From contig NW_019775968.1 in NCBI RefSeq assembly GCF_001039355.2, forward strand, positions 1,246,728-1,310,727: a DNA stretch of 64,000 nucleotides, read 5' to 3'. The translations under genes and the position numbers were made by a program. The notes under the pieces were generated by a model. That model was given only the letters and a program-made list of their open reading frames with translations, did not search any database and was not told where the DNA came from. This DNA is from Lingula anatina. Taxonomy: Eukaryota; Brachiopoda; Lingulata; Lingulida; Lingulidae. Positions 23,501-36,299 of this stretch are shown in pieces (the first letter of the stretch is position 1; every line of letters starts with the position of its first letter).

Positions 23501-26500
23501 TTGAAAATAAGGGCAGCATACTTTTTTAAATTAATATTTCACAAATGTGCTCCTTTTCCAGTGTGCTTTGTGTTGATGCTATCTCCTCCTCTTCCATCCC
23601 CCCCCCCCCCCCCCCCCCACATAAAAATTACTTAAGAGAATAATTAAATAAAACAAACAACAAACACAGATATTACACAAATAGTGGCCACTATCTGTAG
23701 CAGAAAAATAACCTGAAGTTGTGTTCTATCTGCATGGATGACGTCCACATTCATGCCATCATATATCAGCTCGCTGAACAATTCCTTGGCTCTCTCCTTA
23801 GACTGGAGAAAGATCAACACAGGAGGATGGAAGCCCTGGGATCAGAAGAGAAGTTGCTTTTTCAAGGAATTTTGTAACAGGAGATATCTTAATTCTACTT
23901 AGTGCAAAAAAAAAAAAAAAACATATCATACTTATTTTCACACATGACAAAATATGACTGTATGTCTGTCATATTGTGTGTAACCTCACCTTTTTGAATA
24001 TGTCTCTTAATGCCAATAGCTTTCCAGACTCATTTCCTACAAACACCAGTTCTTGCTGCACCAGGTCTGCAGCTGCATTCCTAAAATAAATAAAAATAAT
24101 GCCAAATTTAAGATCAGTCACATTTGCTTTTACATCCACTTTTATTAAACACAGGAATGAACACATATGGGGTGCAGCAAGGAATCGGATGCTGAAACTG
24201 GCATCATAAGTCGCTGAGGGTCAAATCAACCATTCTCTCACCAGAGAGAGAAAGAGAGAAATAGATGTGTGCCCACAACCAGAATCTGGAGATTTCTGGT
24301 TTTAAATTAATATAAACTAATATAGATAAATCAAGATACCAGTTGGACCATAAAACACAATAACAGAAACCAGAACAAATTGACTTACCTAGCTCCAATA
24401 TACACAGAAAGTACATTATCTAAGTTAAGTCTGCACCATTCTTCAACTTCATCTGCAAATGTTGCACTAAACATACCACGTCTCACATTGGGATTGTCAC
24501 AGGCGTTATATATACAGGCCAGCTGGTACAAGAGAAACAAGAAAGGAATATATTAATAACCATGGTGACACCACTGATCAATATCATTAACCATAAATAG
24601 AAAAGCAATTAATATCACTTTTCATTTTAATTTGATATCTGTAATTCAAATCCAAAAGATGATGCACAAACAAAGAAAAAAAATGCTTACCTGGTCCCTA
24701 AAACCCTGCTTTCCTTCCTCAAATAACTTGTCAGATTCGTCTACAATTAACCACTCAACACTGGTAAAGAAAGAATAATGTATATATAAAGTTGCCAATT
24801 CCAAAGAGGGAAACACTTAGATTAGTTTATTTTCTTAGTGTTGCACCACACATAAAACCGTCACCAGGGACTTTGAGTGCTGTCTTTCAAGAAACCACCA
24901 ATGTACCTGTCCTACTATACGTATTTTGCCCTTGTATTCCTACAGACTATCCCTAGGTTTCCTTGGGTCTCCCTCTTCTCACTTTTACCCCACTAACCCG
25001 GGGACATAACAGCTCTTTAAATATCCTCATCTGAATTTGGCATTCTGCTGATTTGTTTAGACATTTCATTGCTTATCATCATTATTTCTTACATTATTTC
25101 ACCTTGAACACACTAACATATTTTCCCCAATAGAATCCAAGCATGAAATAGATTACCTGCTTAGCTTTATGATAGGTGGATCATGCTTCAATAAAAACAC
25201 AAGTCTGTTTGGTGTTGTCACCAGAACATCTAGAATAAAAATAAAAGAAATCAAAATAAATACCATTTCATAGTTTTAAAAATCATCACAATCAAAAGTA
25301 AGATCAGCAAGTGAGACACACTTGGTCAAACTCAACAAAGTGTGCTAGACTTCCATATATCCATTTAAAATACCCTATTCACTTACAGTATCAATACATC
25401 ATTAATGTTTCATAAGGAAATCTCAGATACACTGTATGACACATAACATAACTCTCTATTTCTTTCTGCATTTTTAAATGGCCTTTCAAGCTTACAAATG
25501 CTCCAATGCACACACAACTGCAATCAGCAACAATATACAATTTCTCACTTTCATGCATAAAAAAATTTCGTAAAATAAACAAATAATTACCAAATTTCTG
25601 AGAAACATGCTGTCCAGCTGTGATAGCCTTTTCAATAAAGTTTATGCGAAGACCAGTACCTTCAGCAAGCCTACAGCACTCCCTGTAAGTCTATCAAAGG
25701 CAAAACTATCAGCTTTCTACCAAAAAGTATTAAAACTGTTCCAATTAAAATGTGCACATTTTAAGAAAACATCACTTACTTAACTAAATGCAGTTACAAC
25801 AATAAACCAGTGACTGGACAAAGCAGAAAACATCAAATCTAAAAGGAAATTTGGGTATTGTAACCCTTTATTATCACCCAGATACCGAAAATGAGTTTTT
25901 TCCTGCATCTTATTACTGCAGTTATGTATCTATTTTTGTGCTGAATTAAAACATTAAAAAACCTTTGAAATTTTAAAATATCGGCCTTTATATTTCTTGT
26001 TGTCATGCATAAGCATAGGCAAGGCAGACCTTTAATTGTCAATTTATCACATTTCTATTTTTAGGTGAGATAGCAATTGGTATGGAGCATAGCTTCATCC
26101 CTGAACAAGATTTTACCATAAAAATTGGCAGAGTTGACCAGAAGTATACGGGCTAAAATCCTGTCCAGTCATTTTGGTTTAAATGTTTTTGATATGGAGT
26201 TATGAGCCACTAATTACAGATTTTCANTAAGTAAATCTCAGATACACTGTATGACACATTACATAACTCTCTATTTCTTTCTGCGTTTTTAAATGGCCTT
26301 TCAAGCTTACAAATGCTCCAATACACACACAACTGCAATCAGCAACAATATACAATTTCTCACTTTCATGCATAAAAAATTTTCGTAAAATAAACAAATA
26401 ATTACCAAATTTCTGAGAAACATGCTGTCCAGCTGTGATAGCCTTTTCAATAAAGTTTATGCGAAGACCAGTACCTTCAGCAAGCCTACAGCACTCCCTG

Positions 26501-29500
26501 TAAGTCTATCAAAGGCAAAACTATCAGCTTTCTACCAAAAAGTATTAAAACTGTTCCAATTAAAATGTGCACATTTTAAGAAAACATCACTTACTTAACT
26601 AAATGCAGTTACAACAATAAACCAGTGACTGGACAAAGCAGAAAACATCAAATCTAAAAGGAAATTTGGGTATTGTAACCCTTTATTATCACCCAGATAC
26701 CGAAAATGAGTTTTTTCCTGCATCTTATTACTGCAGTTATGTATCTATTTTTGTGCTGAATTAAAACATTAAAAAACCTTTGAAATTTTAAAATATCGGC
26801 CTTTATATTTCTTGTTGTCATGCATAAGCATAGGCAAGGCAGACCTTTAATTGTCAATTTATCACATTTCTATTTTTAGGTGAGATAGCAATTGGTATGG
26901 AGCATAGCTTCATCCCTGAACAAGATTTTACCATAAAAATTGGCAGAGTTGACCAGAAGTATACGGGCTAAAATCCTGTCCAGTCATTTTGGTTTAAATG
27001 TTTTTGATATGGAGTTATGAGCCACTAATTACAGATTTTCATTTAACAAAGGCATTATTTTATTTTATCAACAAAAATATCTTAACTAAGACTTTTAAGA
27101 AAAATTGCTGGTAAGGTTTTGGAGTGTTAAATGGTGTCATTAAATCAGCCTTGAAACGGTGACCATGGGTGCTCAGGTAAAGAAGAAATTTGAGAAACCA
27201 ATTTTTCACATCACCCGTAAGATGACATATGTGAAAATGTTAATTAATTTAGTCACTCAACATTGAAGATTTATCTATTACCAAAAAGAATACATGTAAG
27301 GCAGTAGATAAGGAGTGTTGATAAGGCAGTAGATAAGGAATATCACTAAGTCAAACCTCCAACTTTTCCATCCCAATAAAAATATTTATTTTAAATGAAC
27401 CATTTAGCTGACTGCTTATATGTCAAGGCAGTACAAAAACTGGATATAAATTCATACTAAAATGGGATTCCAACTTAGTGTCCACCCACCTGCTTGGCTA
27501 GTTCTCTGGTTGGAGCAAGTATCAGTGCCCTTATCCCAGTGTTCCTGGGCTCACATAGGTNATAATAAAAATAATGCCAAATTTAAGATCAGTCACATTT
27601 GCTTTTACATCCACTTTTATAAAACACAGGAATGAACACATAAAGAAAAATATGGGATGCAGCAAGGAATCAGATGCTGAAACTGGCATCATAAGTTGCT
27701 GAGGGTCAAATCAACCATTCTCTCACCAGAGAGAGAAAGAGAGAAATAGATGTGTGCCCACAACCAGAATCTGGAGATTTCTGGTTTTAAATCAATATTT
27801 ATAAACTAATATAGATAAATCAAGATACCAGTAACAGAAACCAGAACGAATTGACTTACCTAGCTCCAATATACACAGAAAGTACATTATCTAAGTTAAG
27901 TCTGCACCATTCTTCAACTTCATCTGCAAATGTTGCACTAAACATACCACGTCTCACATTGGGATTGTCACAGGCGTTATATATACAGGCCAGCTGGTAC
28001 AAGAGAAACAAGAAAGGAATATATTAATAACCATGGTGACACCACTGATCAATATCATTAACCATAAATAGAAAAGCAATTAATATCACTTTTCATTTTA
28101 ATTTGATATCTGTAATTCAAATCCAAAAGATGATGCACAAACAAAGAAAAAAAATGCTTACCTGGTCCCTAAAACCCTGCTTTCCTTCCTCAAATAACTT
28201 GTCAGATTCGTCTACAATTAACCACTCAACACTGGTAAAGAAAGAATAATGTATATATAAAGTTGCCAATTCCAAAGAGGGAAACACTTAGATTAGTTTA
28301 TTTTCTTAGTGTTGCACCACACATAAAACCGTCACCAGGGACTTTCAGTGCTGTCTTTCAAGAAACCACCAATGTACCTGTCCTCGTATACGTATTATGC
28401 CCTTGTATTCCTACAGACTATCTCCAGGTTTCCTTGGGTCTCCCTCTTCTCACTTTTACCCCACTAATGCCCCTATTTCACACAGACCACGAATCCCACG
28501 AATGGCCATGAATTGACAAATTTCACGATTCGTGGTTGAATCGTAATCAGTTCATGAAATTCTTAACAGATTGGTATATATTCGTAGTCAGTTCTTGTAC
28601 TTCTTGACCAACAGGAATGGGTGGCAAAAACTTTGATGCCCCTATTTCACACAGACCACGAATCCCACGAATCGCCAGGAATTGAAAATTTCAGGATTCG
28701 TGGTTGAATCGTAATCAATTCGTGAAGTTCTAGATTCGTATATAATAGTAGTAAGTTCTTGCAATTCTTGATCGATCGGGAATTCGTGGCAAAAATTTTA
28801 AGCTGTTCATAGTTTTGGCCACGAACTCCCGATTCCAAAAAATCGTAGTGAATTTCTGGACAATATTCGTGCGATTCCAGCCGAATCCCACGAATATTCG
28901 TAACACTATTGCACCTGTATTGCAACTGAATCATAAAGCGTGTCGAACTAGACCAGAAAATTGGCAAAATCTCACGATTCCAGCCGAATCCCACGAATAT
29001 TCGTAACACTATCGTACTTGTATCGTAAATGAATCGTGACCGTGTCGAATTAGACCAGAAAATTGGCAAAATCTCACGAATCCTAAAATTTGTCAATTCC
29101 TGGCGATTCGTGGGATTCGTGGTCTGTGTGAAATAGGGGCCTAACCCGGGGACATAATAGCTCTTTAAATATTCTCATCTGAATTTGGCATTGTGCTGAT
29201 TTGTTTAGACATTTCACTGCTTATCATCATCATTTCTTACATTATTTCACCTTGAACACACTAACATATTTTCCCCAATAGAATCCAAGCATGAAATAGA
29301 TTACCTGCTTAGCTTTATGATAGGTGGATCATGCTTCAATAAAAACACAAGTCTGTTTGGTGTTGTCACCAGAACATCTAGAATAAAAATAAAAGAAATC
29401 AAAATAAATAACATTTCATAGTTTTAAAAATCATCACAATCAAAAGTAAGATCAGCAAGTGAGACACACTTGGCCAAACTCAACAAAGTGTGCTAGACTT

Positions 29501-32500
29501 CCATATATCCATTTAAAATACCCTATTCACTTACAGTATCAATACATCATTAATGTTTCATAAGTAAATCTCAGATACACTGTATGACACATAACATAAC
29601 TCTCTATTTCTTTCTGCATTTTTAAATGGCCTTTCAAGCTTACAAATGCTCCAATGCACACACAACTGCAATCAGCAACAATATACAATTTCTCACTTTC
29701 ATGCATAAAAAAATTTCGTAAAATAAACAAATAATTACCAAATTTCTGAGAAACATGCTGTCCAGCTGTGATAGCCTTTTCAATAAAGTTTATGCGAAGA
29801 CCAGTACCTTCAGCAAGCCTACAGCACTCCCTGTAAGTCTATCAAAGGCAAAACTATCAGCTTTCTACCAAAAAGTATTAAAACTGTTCCAATTAAAATG
29901 TGCACATTTTAAGAAAACATCACTTACTTAACTAAATGCAGTTACAACAATAAACCAGTGACTGGACAAAGCAGAAAACATCAAATCTAAAAGGAAATTT
30001 AGGGTATTGTAACCCTTTATTATCACCCAGATACCGAAAATGAGTTTTTTCCTGCATCTTATTACTGCAGTTACGTATCTATTTTTATGCTGATTTAATA
30101 CATTAAAAAACCTTTGAAATTTTAAAATATCGGCATTTATATTTCTTGTTGTCATGCATAAGCATAGGCAAGGCAGGCCTTTGCAAGGCTGGCCTTTAAT
30201 TGTCAATTTATCACATTTCTATTTTTAGGTGAGATAGCAATTGGTATGGAACATAGCTTCATCCCTGAACAAGATTTTATCATGAAAATTGGCAGAGTTG
30301 ACCAGAAGTATATGGGCTAAAATCCTGTCCTGTCATTTTGGTTTAAATGTTTTTGATATGGAGTTATGAGCCCCTAATTACAGATTTTCATTTAACAAAG
30401 GCATTATTTTATTTTATCAACGAAAATATCTTAACTAAGACTTTTAAGAAAAATTGCTGGCAAGGTTTTGGAGCATTAAATGGTGTCATTAAATCAGCCT
30501 TGAAACGGTGACCATGGGTGCTCAGGTAAAGAAGAAATTTGAGAAACCAATTTTTCATATCACCCGTAAGATGACACATGTGTAAATGTTAATTAATTTA
30601 GTCACTGAACATTGAAGATTTATCTATTACCAAAAAGAATATATGTAAGGCAGTAGATAAGGAGTGTTGATAAGTCAGTAGATAAGGAATATCACTAAGT
30701 CAAACCTCCAACTTTTCCATCCCAATAAAAATATTTATTTTAAATGAACCATTTAGCTGACTGCTTATATGTCAAGGCAGTACAAAAACTGGATATAAAT
30801 TCATACTAAAATGGGATTCCAACTTAGTGTCCACCCACCTGCTTGGCTAGTTCTCTGGTTGGAGCAAGTATCAGTGCCCTTATCCCAGTGTTCCTGGGCT
30901 CACATAAGTGGTGGAGAACAGGGAGAACAAAGGCTGCAGTCTTCCCTGAGCCTGTGGGGGCACATGCCAGTAGTTCCCTTCTCTACAACAAAAAACAGAA
31001 AAATGTTTTTGTAATTTGAGATTTGGACAGACTGACGACCTTTTAATTAAAATGCCAAAAGTACATGATATAATTCTTATTTGTGGTGGTCTTCCATGTA
31101 TAATTTAAGTTGACAAACCAAAAGAAAAAAAAACTCTAGCAACTGACAAAAATACCAGCTCAATTAATTTTAAGAGTCAGCTTGCAAATGCTTTTTTGAT
31201 GGTATACCAAACAATATACTTACATGCAACATAGCTGGTATTGCCTGCATCTGAATTGGTGTTGGTACATTGTAGCCATGGGCTTTCACATTGTCTAATA
31301 TCTTTGGGTTAACTTTGTGCATATCTTTCAATTGTTCAAATGAAGCAATTGGGTCTGGAATATCAGTGCCATGTACATGGATTCTGTGCTGTCTACGGAA
31401 ATGATTGACCTGAAAATATTATATATTTTATGTCATATGCTGCAGAATCCTATAAAATATCATAAATACAGTCATATTTTGGAATTATGATGTAAACCGA
31501 TTTAATGCAGCCAACCTGTTTCTATATCTTTTATAGGATTAAAACATCTGTGTAACCAATGTCTAAAGATTAATATTTTCCTAACACTGTTTTTTCTTCT
31601 TCTATTTTGAAAAATACCCCAAATCATTCAAGCAACCATTTATGTATTCATACACAGTTTTATAAACAAAAGATAAAAAAGAAAGCAAATGATAAATCAT
31701 TATGAACCTTTTCTTGCTTCAGGTCAGCTTTTTTGGCATTCTTCTTGTTGCTTTTCTTTTTCTTTCTTTTTCTGCTTTCTGACTTTGTCTCAAGTCCACT
31801 GGACTTTATATTCCCTAACAACTGCAGTTCTTGTGATGGCATGTTCTCTTCAAGAACAACATCATTTTCACTGTCACTTTCACCTGAAATTATCATCAAA
31901 ATGAAATCAATTTCTCTATGAAATTTCAAAGTGAAATGCAAACATTGCCACACATCTACCAGCAACATTAAATGACAATCTACCAACATAAAAGACATTA
32001 CAGTTACAAACATAAAAATATAGTAATACTTTGAAGGATAATTTTTCACTGATGGAATTCTTTTCACTTAAAAAGTATATATATACCATCTTTGTGTTCA
32101 CCATGAGTGATAGAACTCTGTTTTGATGCATCTCCAAAGAAATCAAGAGTGGCTGCAATTCCATCAGATTGGTCTTTTTCTTTCTTGGGTCTAATTATCT
32201 AAAATAAAATATATAGCATGGCAAACATTAATTGATCATAACTGCAAACGCTGCTTTTATCAAATAATAATATATATATAATTATCAGGAGAAATAAATA
32301 TGTATTCTCGGAGATTAAAATCAAACCCTACAATCTTACAAAAAAAATGTAACTTACAGATACATTGCAATCGTCCATCAAAATTACAACCAATGAACAT
32401 TCCGAATTTCAATAATGCTTCTATGTATACATATGTATGTTACTAGTAGTAGTACTAGCAGAAGTACATTGTACTATGAGTGGTAGCTAGTCCCAGAAGT

Positions 32501-32661
32501 ACACCCTAGCTATAGCTGATTCATATATAATTTCCTTATTGACCAGTTTTAAGGTGAATAGTGATAATTATTACCTCTAACTTCTCCGCATCACCTTTAA
32601 AACGCTTAAAATCGAATTTAGCGCCTGCTCCTAGCAGCCGAAATAAGTCCTTCGCCTCCAT
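21688..32661 (-). CDS. DDX52: DEAD-box RNA helicase DDX52 (Rok1 family), complete
   Basis: Sixteen exons in transcription order: 32661-32575, 32198-32087, 31883-31708, 31409-31224, 30982-30839, 29838-29739, 29377-29305, 28231-28162, 27993-27860, 24080-23990, 23835-23713, 23349-23199, 23061-22986, 22606-22535, 22273-22181 and 21970-21688. All phases agree, giving 656 aa. The start [20 protein letters not shown] is typical of DDX52. Motifs: Q motif around [18 protein letters not shown] (195-202); Ia PTREL; Ib TTPNRL; II DESD (300-303), the Rok1/DDX52 variant of DEAD; III SAT (335-337); V RGID (456-459); VI HRIGRTGR (480-487). A Lys/Glu-rich insert precedes the core and a highly basic tail ends the protein. 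Family role: nucleolar ATP-dependent helicase in small-subunit (18S) pre-rRNA processing. Exons 6-9 have extra copies at 24389-25690, and exon 6 another at 26406-26505. Confidence 0.95.
22323..22356 (+). repeat. Poly-A tract
   Basis: About 33 consecutive A in the DDX52 intron between exons 22273-22181 and 22606-22535. Confidence 0.95.
23437..23496 (+). repeat. (GT)n microsatellite
   Basis: About 30 GT units in a DDX52 intron. A poly-C tract of about 20 bases follows at 23598-23618. Confidence 0.95.
24081..26225 (-). pseudogene. Extra copy of DDX52 exons 6-9 (allelic contig end)
   Basis: The stretch holds near-identical copies of exon 9 (24389-24522), exon 8 (24691-24760), exon 7 (25157-25229) and exon 6 (25591-25690), all with intact frames and splice sites. 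It ends at the single N at 26226. The corresponding exons in the continuous right-hand copy are at 27860-29838. The left copy lacks the 674-bp transposon found there. Which copy is used does not change the protein. It is marked as duplicate because only one set can belong to a single transcript; the sequence itself is not decayed. Confidence 0.8.
26227..27560 (-). pseudogene. Third copy of DDX52 exon 6 plus truncated exon 5
   Basis: This block lies between single Ns at 26226 and 27561. It contains exon 6 (26406-26505), the intron, and the start of exon 5 (from about 27492) cut off mid-exon at 27560. It matches 29560-30904 of the continuous copy, and its first 800 bp also match 25420-26225. 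Being cut inside a coding exon by an N points to a short contig placed by the scaffolder. Confidence 0.85.
28468..29141. mobile_element. 674-bp MITE in a DDX52 intron, polymorphic
   Basis: The ends are inverted copies of GCCCCTATTTCACACAGACC, extending into CACGAATCCCACGAAT. Comparison with the empty site in the left DDX52 copy (about 24991-24996) shows a TAA target-site duplication (28465-28467 and 29142-29144), the hallmark of PIF/Harbinger-type insertion. The left end is itself duplicated: the terminal sequence starts again at 28636. The right half has two direct repeats of about 100 bp (from 28889 and 28994). One long open frame crosses it on the minus strand but follows the repeats and shows no transposase motif. 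Confidence 0.88.
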
Positions 32662-32966
32662 GCCTGCAGGTTCTCGAGATTAAGTGAAAAACGAGGAGTT
32701 TCAAAATACATCTTGAGTTATAACATCTCATGATAAATACATGTGTGATGAAATATACTTATCTCCTCCTCCTTTTTCTCTTTCATTTTACAATATTGTG
32801 TACTAAAGGTCTACACAAAATTGTAAAATAATCATAAAATATAGTGCACACATTCGAGAGTAAAGAATGACCTTTTACCTTGTTTGACCTCATTACCAGC
32901 AGGATCTCAACTGCACAGGTGTTGGCATTCGAAGGTATCTCTTGCGGTTCTTGTTCAAAACTCAAG
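32662..32966. promoter_or_regulatory. Divergent promoter region of DDX52 and the C6orf89-like gene
   Basis: Only 305 bp separate the start codons of two genes transcribed away from each other. No TATA box in a convincing position was seen. Both 5' UTRs must start within this interval unless further upstream exons exist, so a shared bidirectional promoter is the simplest reading. Confidence 0.6.
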
Positions 32967-35900
32967 ATGGGAGAAGAAAAGTTGACAGAAGAAGAGAAGA
33001 AGATGAGCATGGATGAAAGGCTTGACAAGATCAACAATGAAATTTATTTGTTGTATAAAATGTGTTTAGATAATGGGTACAAGCCCAAAGAAATAGAGCA
33101 GTTTGCCCAGCCCATTCTTAGCAGTGTGACAGAGGCTAGGAGAAGACGGTACATGAAGCGGATGTTATTTGGAGCTGTTGTTTTAGCTCTGATAGCATGT
33201 TTCATATACTACGAACCGGTGTATCGTGGTATTCAGTTCTACTTTAGGGTTGGACTAATGAATGTAAGTTTAATTGTGATGCTCAGGCTCCTCTTTATTG
33301 TATTTCACTTTTATTTATTCTTCTCTTTTTTTGTGGAGAGCGGGGGTAAAAATATGCTTTTCAATATCATTTAATTTTTATTTTAATGAATAAAGCTGAA
33401 TAAAATGAAATTGAAAGTCGGAAATATGCTACAGTAAACATAGGAAGAGGTTGCCATCTTGCATTAATGTAAATTTAATCATTATATTTATTTATTTTCT
33501 TACCTTTTACTTATTTATTTATTGGCATTTTTATTTATATATTTACTCATTAAGAAAACTTAGATCCATGTTTTTTGCCTGAATTATTTGAGTAGCTTCT
33601 TCCCTACTGGAACTGGAGTAAGCTGTACAACAGAGAGTGCCTGGTAGACAACCCATTCTATGAAGGTGATAAGTTGACTGAAGAAGATTGCAAGGTATAT
33701 ATATGAATATGTGTAATAAAATTTTTATAAATCTCATATTGAATGCAGTATATTTCCTTTGGTTTAAAATGGTATATTTTAGGGATGAGCATTTCAGAAG
33801 AATGCAGTGGATTAATGTTTCTGTTCACTTTCTCCCTATTGATTTCCCATTCACCCACATTTTTTACACTTTTTTGTAATGTCATAGTCTACATATTGAA
33901 TCTATGTAAGGCGCATATATGTAAAACTAGAAACCTTGAAACACAGTCCCTCAGGGTTATAAAGGCAGCCATGCAGTCATGCATACCTATACTTGGAAGT
34001 AGGTTGCACCTCTATTGAGAGCCAGTCAACCATTTGACCCAGCATACATGTACTGTACCACCTAAACTGTGTAGAATATTTATCTGTTTTAGTATTGTTA
34101 AGCTGACATATTGCTCTGTCTTCCCTTTAAAGGTATGGGAAAGTTGCTAAACAACTTTCATAAAATTGTGGAAATAAGCAAGTAATAAATGAAAAATGCC
34201 ACACATATATGCAAATGTACTTTTTTGCCTTTAAGATAAACCTATGGTGTCTTACACCAATAATATTCCTCGGTCATATTTCTAGCAATTCATTCTATAT
34301 TTATTGCCCTAGTGAACTATGTTCTCCTGTTACAGGATGGTGTAGATTTTATCATATGCATGAAAGATGTTGAAAGCTTTTGTTTGTTTTATTATTTTAT
34401 GATTTTTCCATGTGAAAGGTTGAAATATTCTGTGAACTTTTAGACAAGTTATTTCATAGAAATAAGAATACATGTCCAAATGACAAGTGAAAGAGCATAT
34501 TCATTAGTATATTATGATCTTTTTATCAGTCCTTTTAATTAAAATAATCTTAAAAGCAATTCACATTTGAAAGAAGAAATGAGAGAGTGAGACAACTAAT
34601 TGAAGAAAGAATTAACTGATTATATTTTTTATAGCTGTGTGCAAATCTGACTGATATCCCTCGTCTTCAAAATGTCAGTGAAGCAGACATGGCAGACAAG
34701 TACATTACTCCAGAGGTCCCAGTGATTATAACAGATGCTATGGAGAACTGGCCTGCTAGAGACTTGTTTTCTTTAGAGTGGCTGATAGAAGTAAGCATAC
34801 ATCAGTATGATAGGAAGTGTTACCGAGATACCATTTTTATTTACCTGTTATTTGCCTACACTTGATAAATGCACATGAATAATTAAGAAACTACTTATGA
34901 AACTTGAGCATGAATAAAAGAATACTACTTTTTATTGCATTTTTAAGTACCAACTATTTTGCTCAGCTTATTAATACACTCAAAAATACCCTGTAAGTAT
35001 ACATTTGTGAGACACATCACTATTAGCTTTAATGAATGGGCACATTTTTAAACAACAATAGCTCAGAAACATATTGTTTTGATTTTGAAAACATCTGCAC
35101 TTCTATAATACTTTTTTTGTAGCAATACGAAAATGTACCTCAGCTGAAGAAAGGGCGATATTGTGACTATTATAGCAATTACAAGTTGAAATTAGGATCT
35201 GTGAAAATTTTTCTGAAGGCTATAGCAACTGGGAAGCTCAAAAAGTTCTATGCTAGATGGTAATTATGATATTAAAAAGATATGCTGTGTTACACCCCAT
35301 AAAAACCTTTCCATTTTTATGTCCACTGTGATAATTATCTTTTGTGTATTTTGTCATTTTGTCATCCTAGGTTAGATTATAGTTGCTTGTTGTATGTTAT
35401 GAATTAAGCAGTGGCAAATTTTTGTTTGCAGGGAAAACTGTGACAAGGCCACAGCCAAAGTATTTCGTGAGTACTACAACAACAGACCATATTTTCTGCC
35501 TCCCATGGTGGAGCAAGCAGACAGCAATATGTTTGTCATTTCCTCAAATTACACACAAGGAAAATACAAGCCTGTAAGTGACTGTGATCTAAATATTTAC
35601 TCTTTTACATTTTGTTCCATATTGATTTCCATATATTTGAAATCATTAACAAAATAAAAACACTGCGACAAGTGTTATTCTTATACCGAATATAATTTTG
35701 GAATTCATATATTTTGTCCGATTTCATATAAAAAAAATCATGTGCCTGACTCTTACTGTTGGAAAGAAATCATCGATTTGATAGCCATTACTGATTAATT
35801 TATATTTGTTCCAGATTTATACTGATAGTTCCTTGATTTGGTATGCACAGATTAAAGGAGCTGCAGAGATCAGAATTAAAGCATACAGTCCATGTAATGC

Positions 35901-36299
35901 CACGTGCCCTGAACTAAAAACAACTCTTCATCCTGGGGAAATCTGTAAGTGGATGTGCAGTGTTTAATTCTGTAAAATGCGATTTCAAATTGGAAAATCT
36001 CATTTCCTAACTTAAAAAAGTCTTGATGTTGTTGTTTGTATGCTTTTAAAAGACATTTTTGTGAAGAGCCTAAAATTAATGATAATTGAAATTAATGTAT
36101 TGTTATACATGAAGTAGAATATCTAGTTTTGCACCTGTTCTGTGGTTTTGTTTTATAACTAAATACTCGTATATTTTCACTCACTTTTTCAGTGGTCGTG
36201 TCACAGATGCTATGGATGCTGGATGTAATGGTGAATGACCCCGGTGAAAGTATTGCCATTGCTGCTGGGGGGAAATATGATACTGTCCCCGCTACATAG
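32967..36299 (+). CDS. Type II membrane protein similar to C6orf89/BRAP
   Basis: Seven exons: 32967-33263, 33596-33694, 34635-34790, 35123-35259, 35432-35573, 35815-35944 and 36193-36299, in phase and giving 355 aa, close to the roughly 350 aa of vertebrate C6orf89. A cytosolic N-terminal helical region (residues 1-64) ends in Arg/Lys-rich RRRRYMKR. One membrane segment follows at about 66-83, then a long luminal/extracellular part with five N-glycosylation sequons (NWS, NLT, NVS, NYT, NAT), a CKLC pair and a beta-rich C-terminal half that looks cupin-like. C6orf89 is a Golgi/membrane protein reported to affect bombesin-receptor signalling and cell cycle; its biochemical activity is unclear. 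The assignment rests on length, topology, the CxxC position and remembered resemblance, not an alignment. The ATG at 32967 was preferred because an upstream in-frame ATG (32880) has no conserved-looking peptide. Confidence 0.65.

Noticed and set aside
24300-24310. True tandem gene duplication of DDX52 exons producing paralogues
   Set aside because: The copies end mid-exon at single Ns and show only allele-level differences; artefact of haplotype redundancy is simpler.
28647-29096. 149-codon minus-strand open frame
   Set aside because: It follows the repeated GATTCGTGG-type words of the Harbinger-like MITE and has no transposase features.
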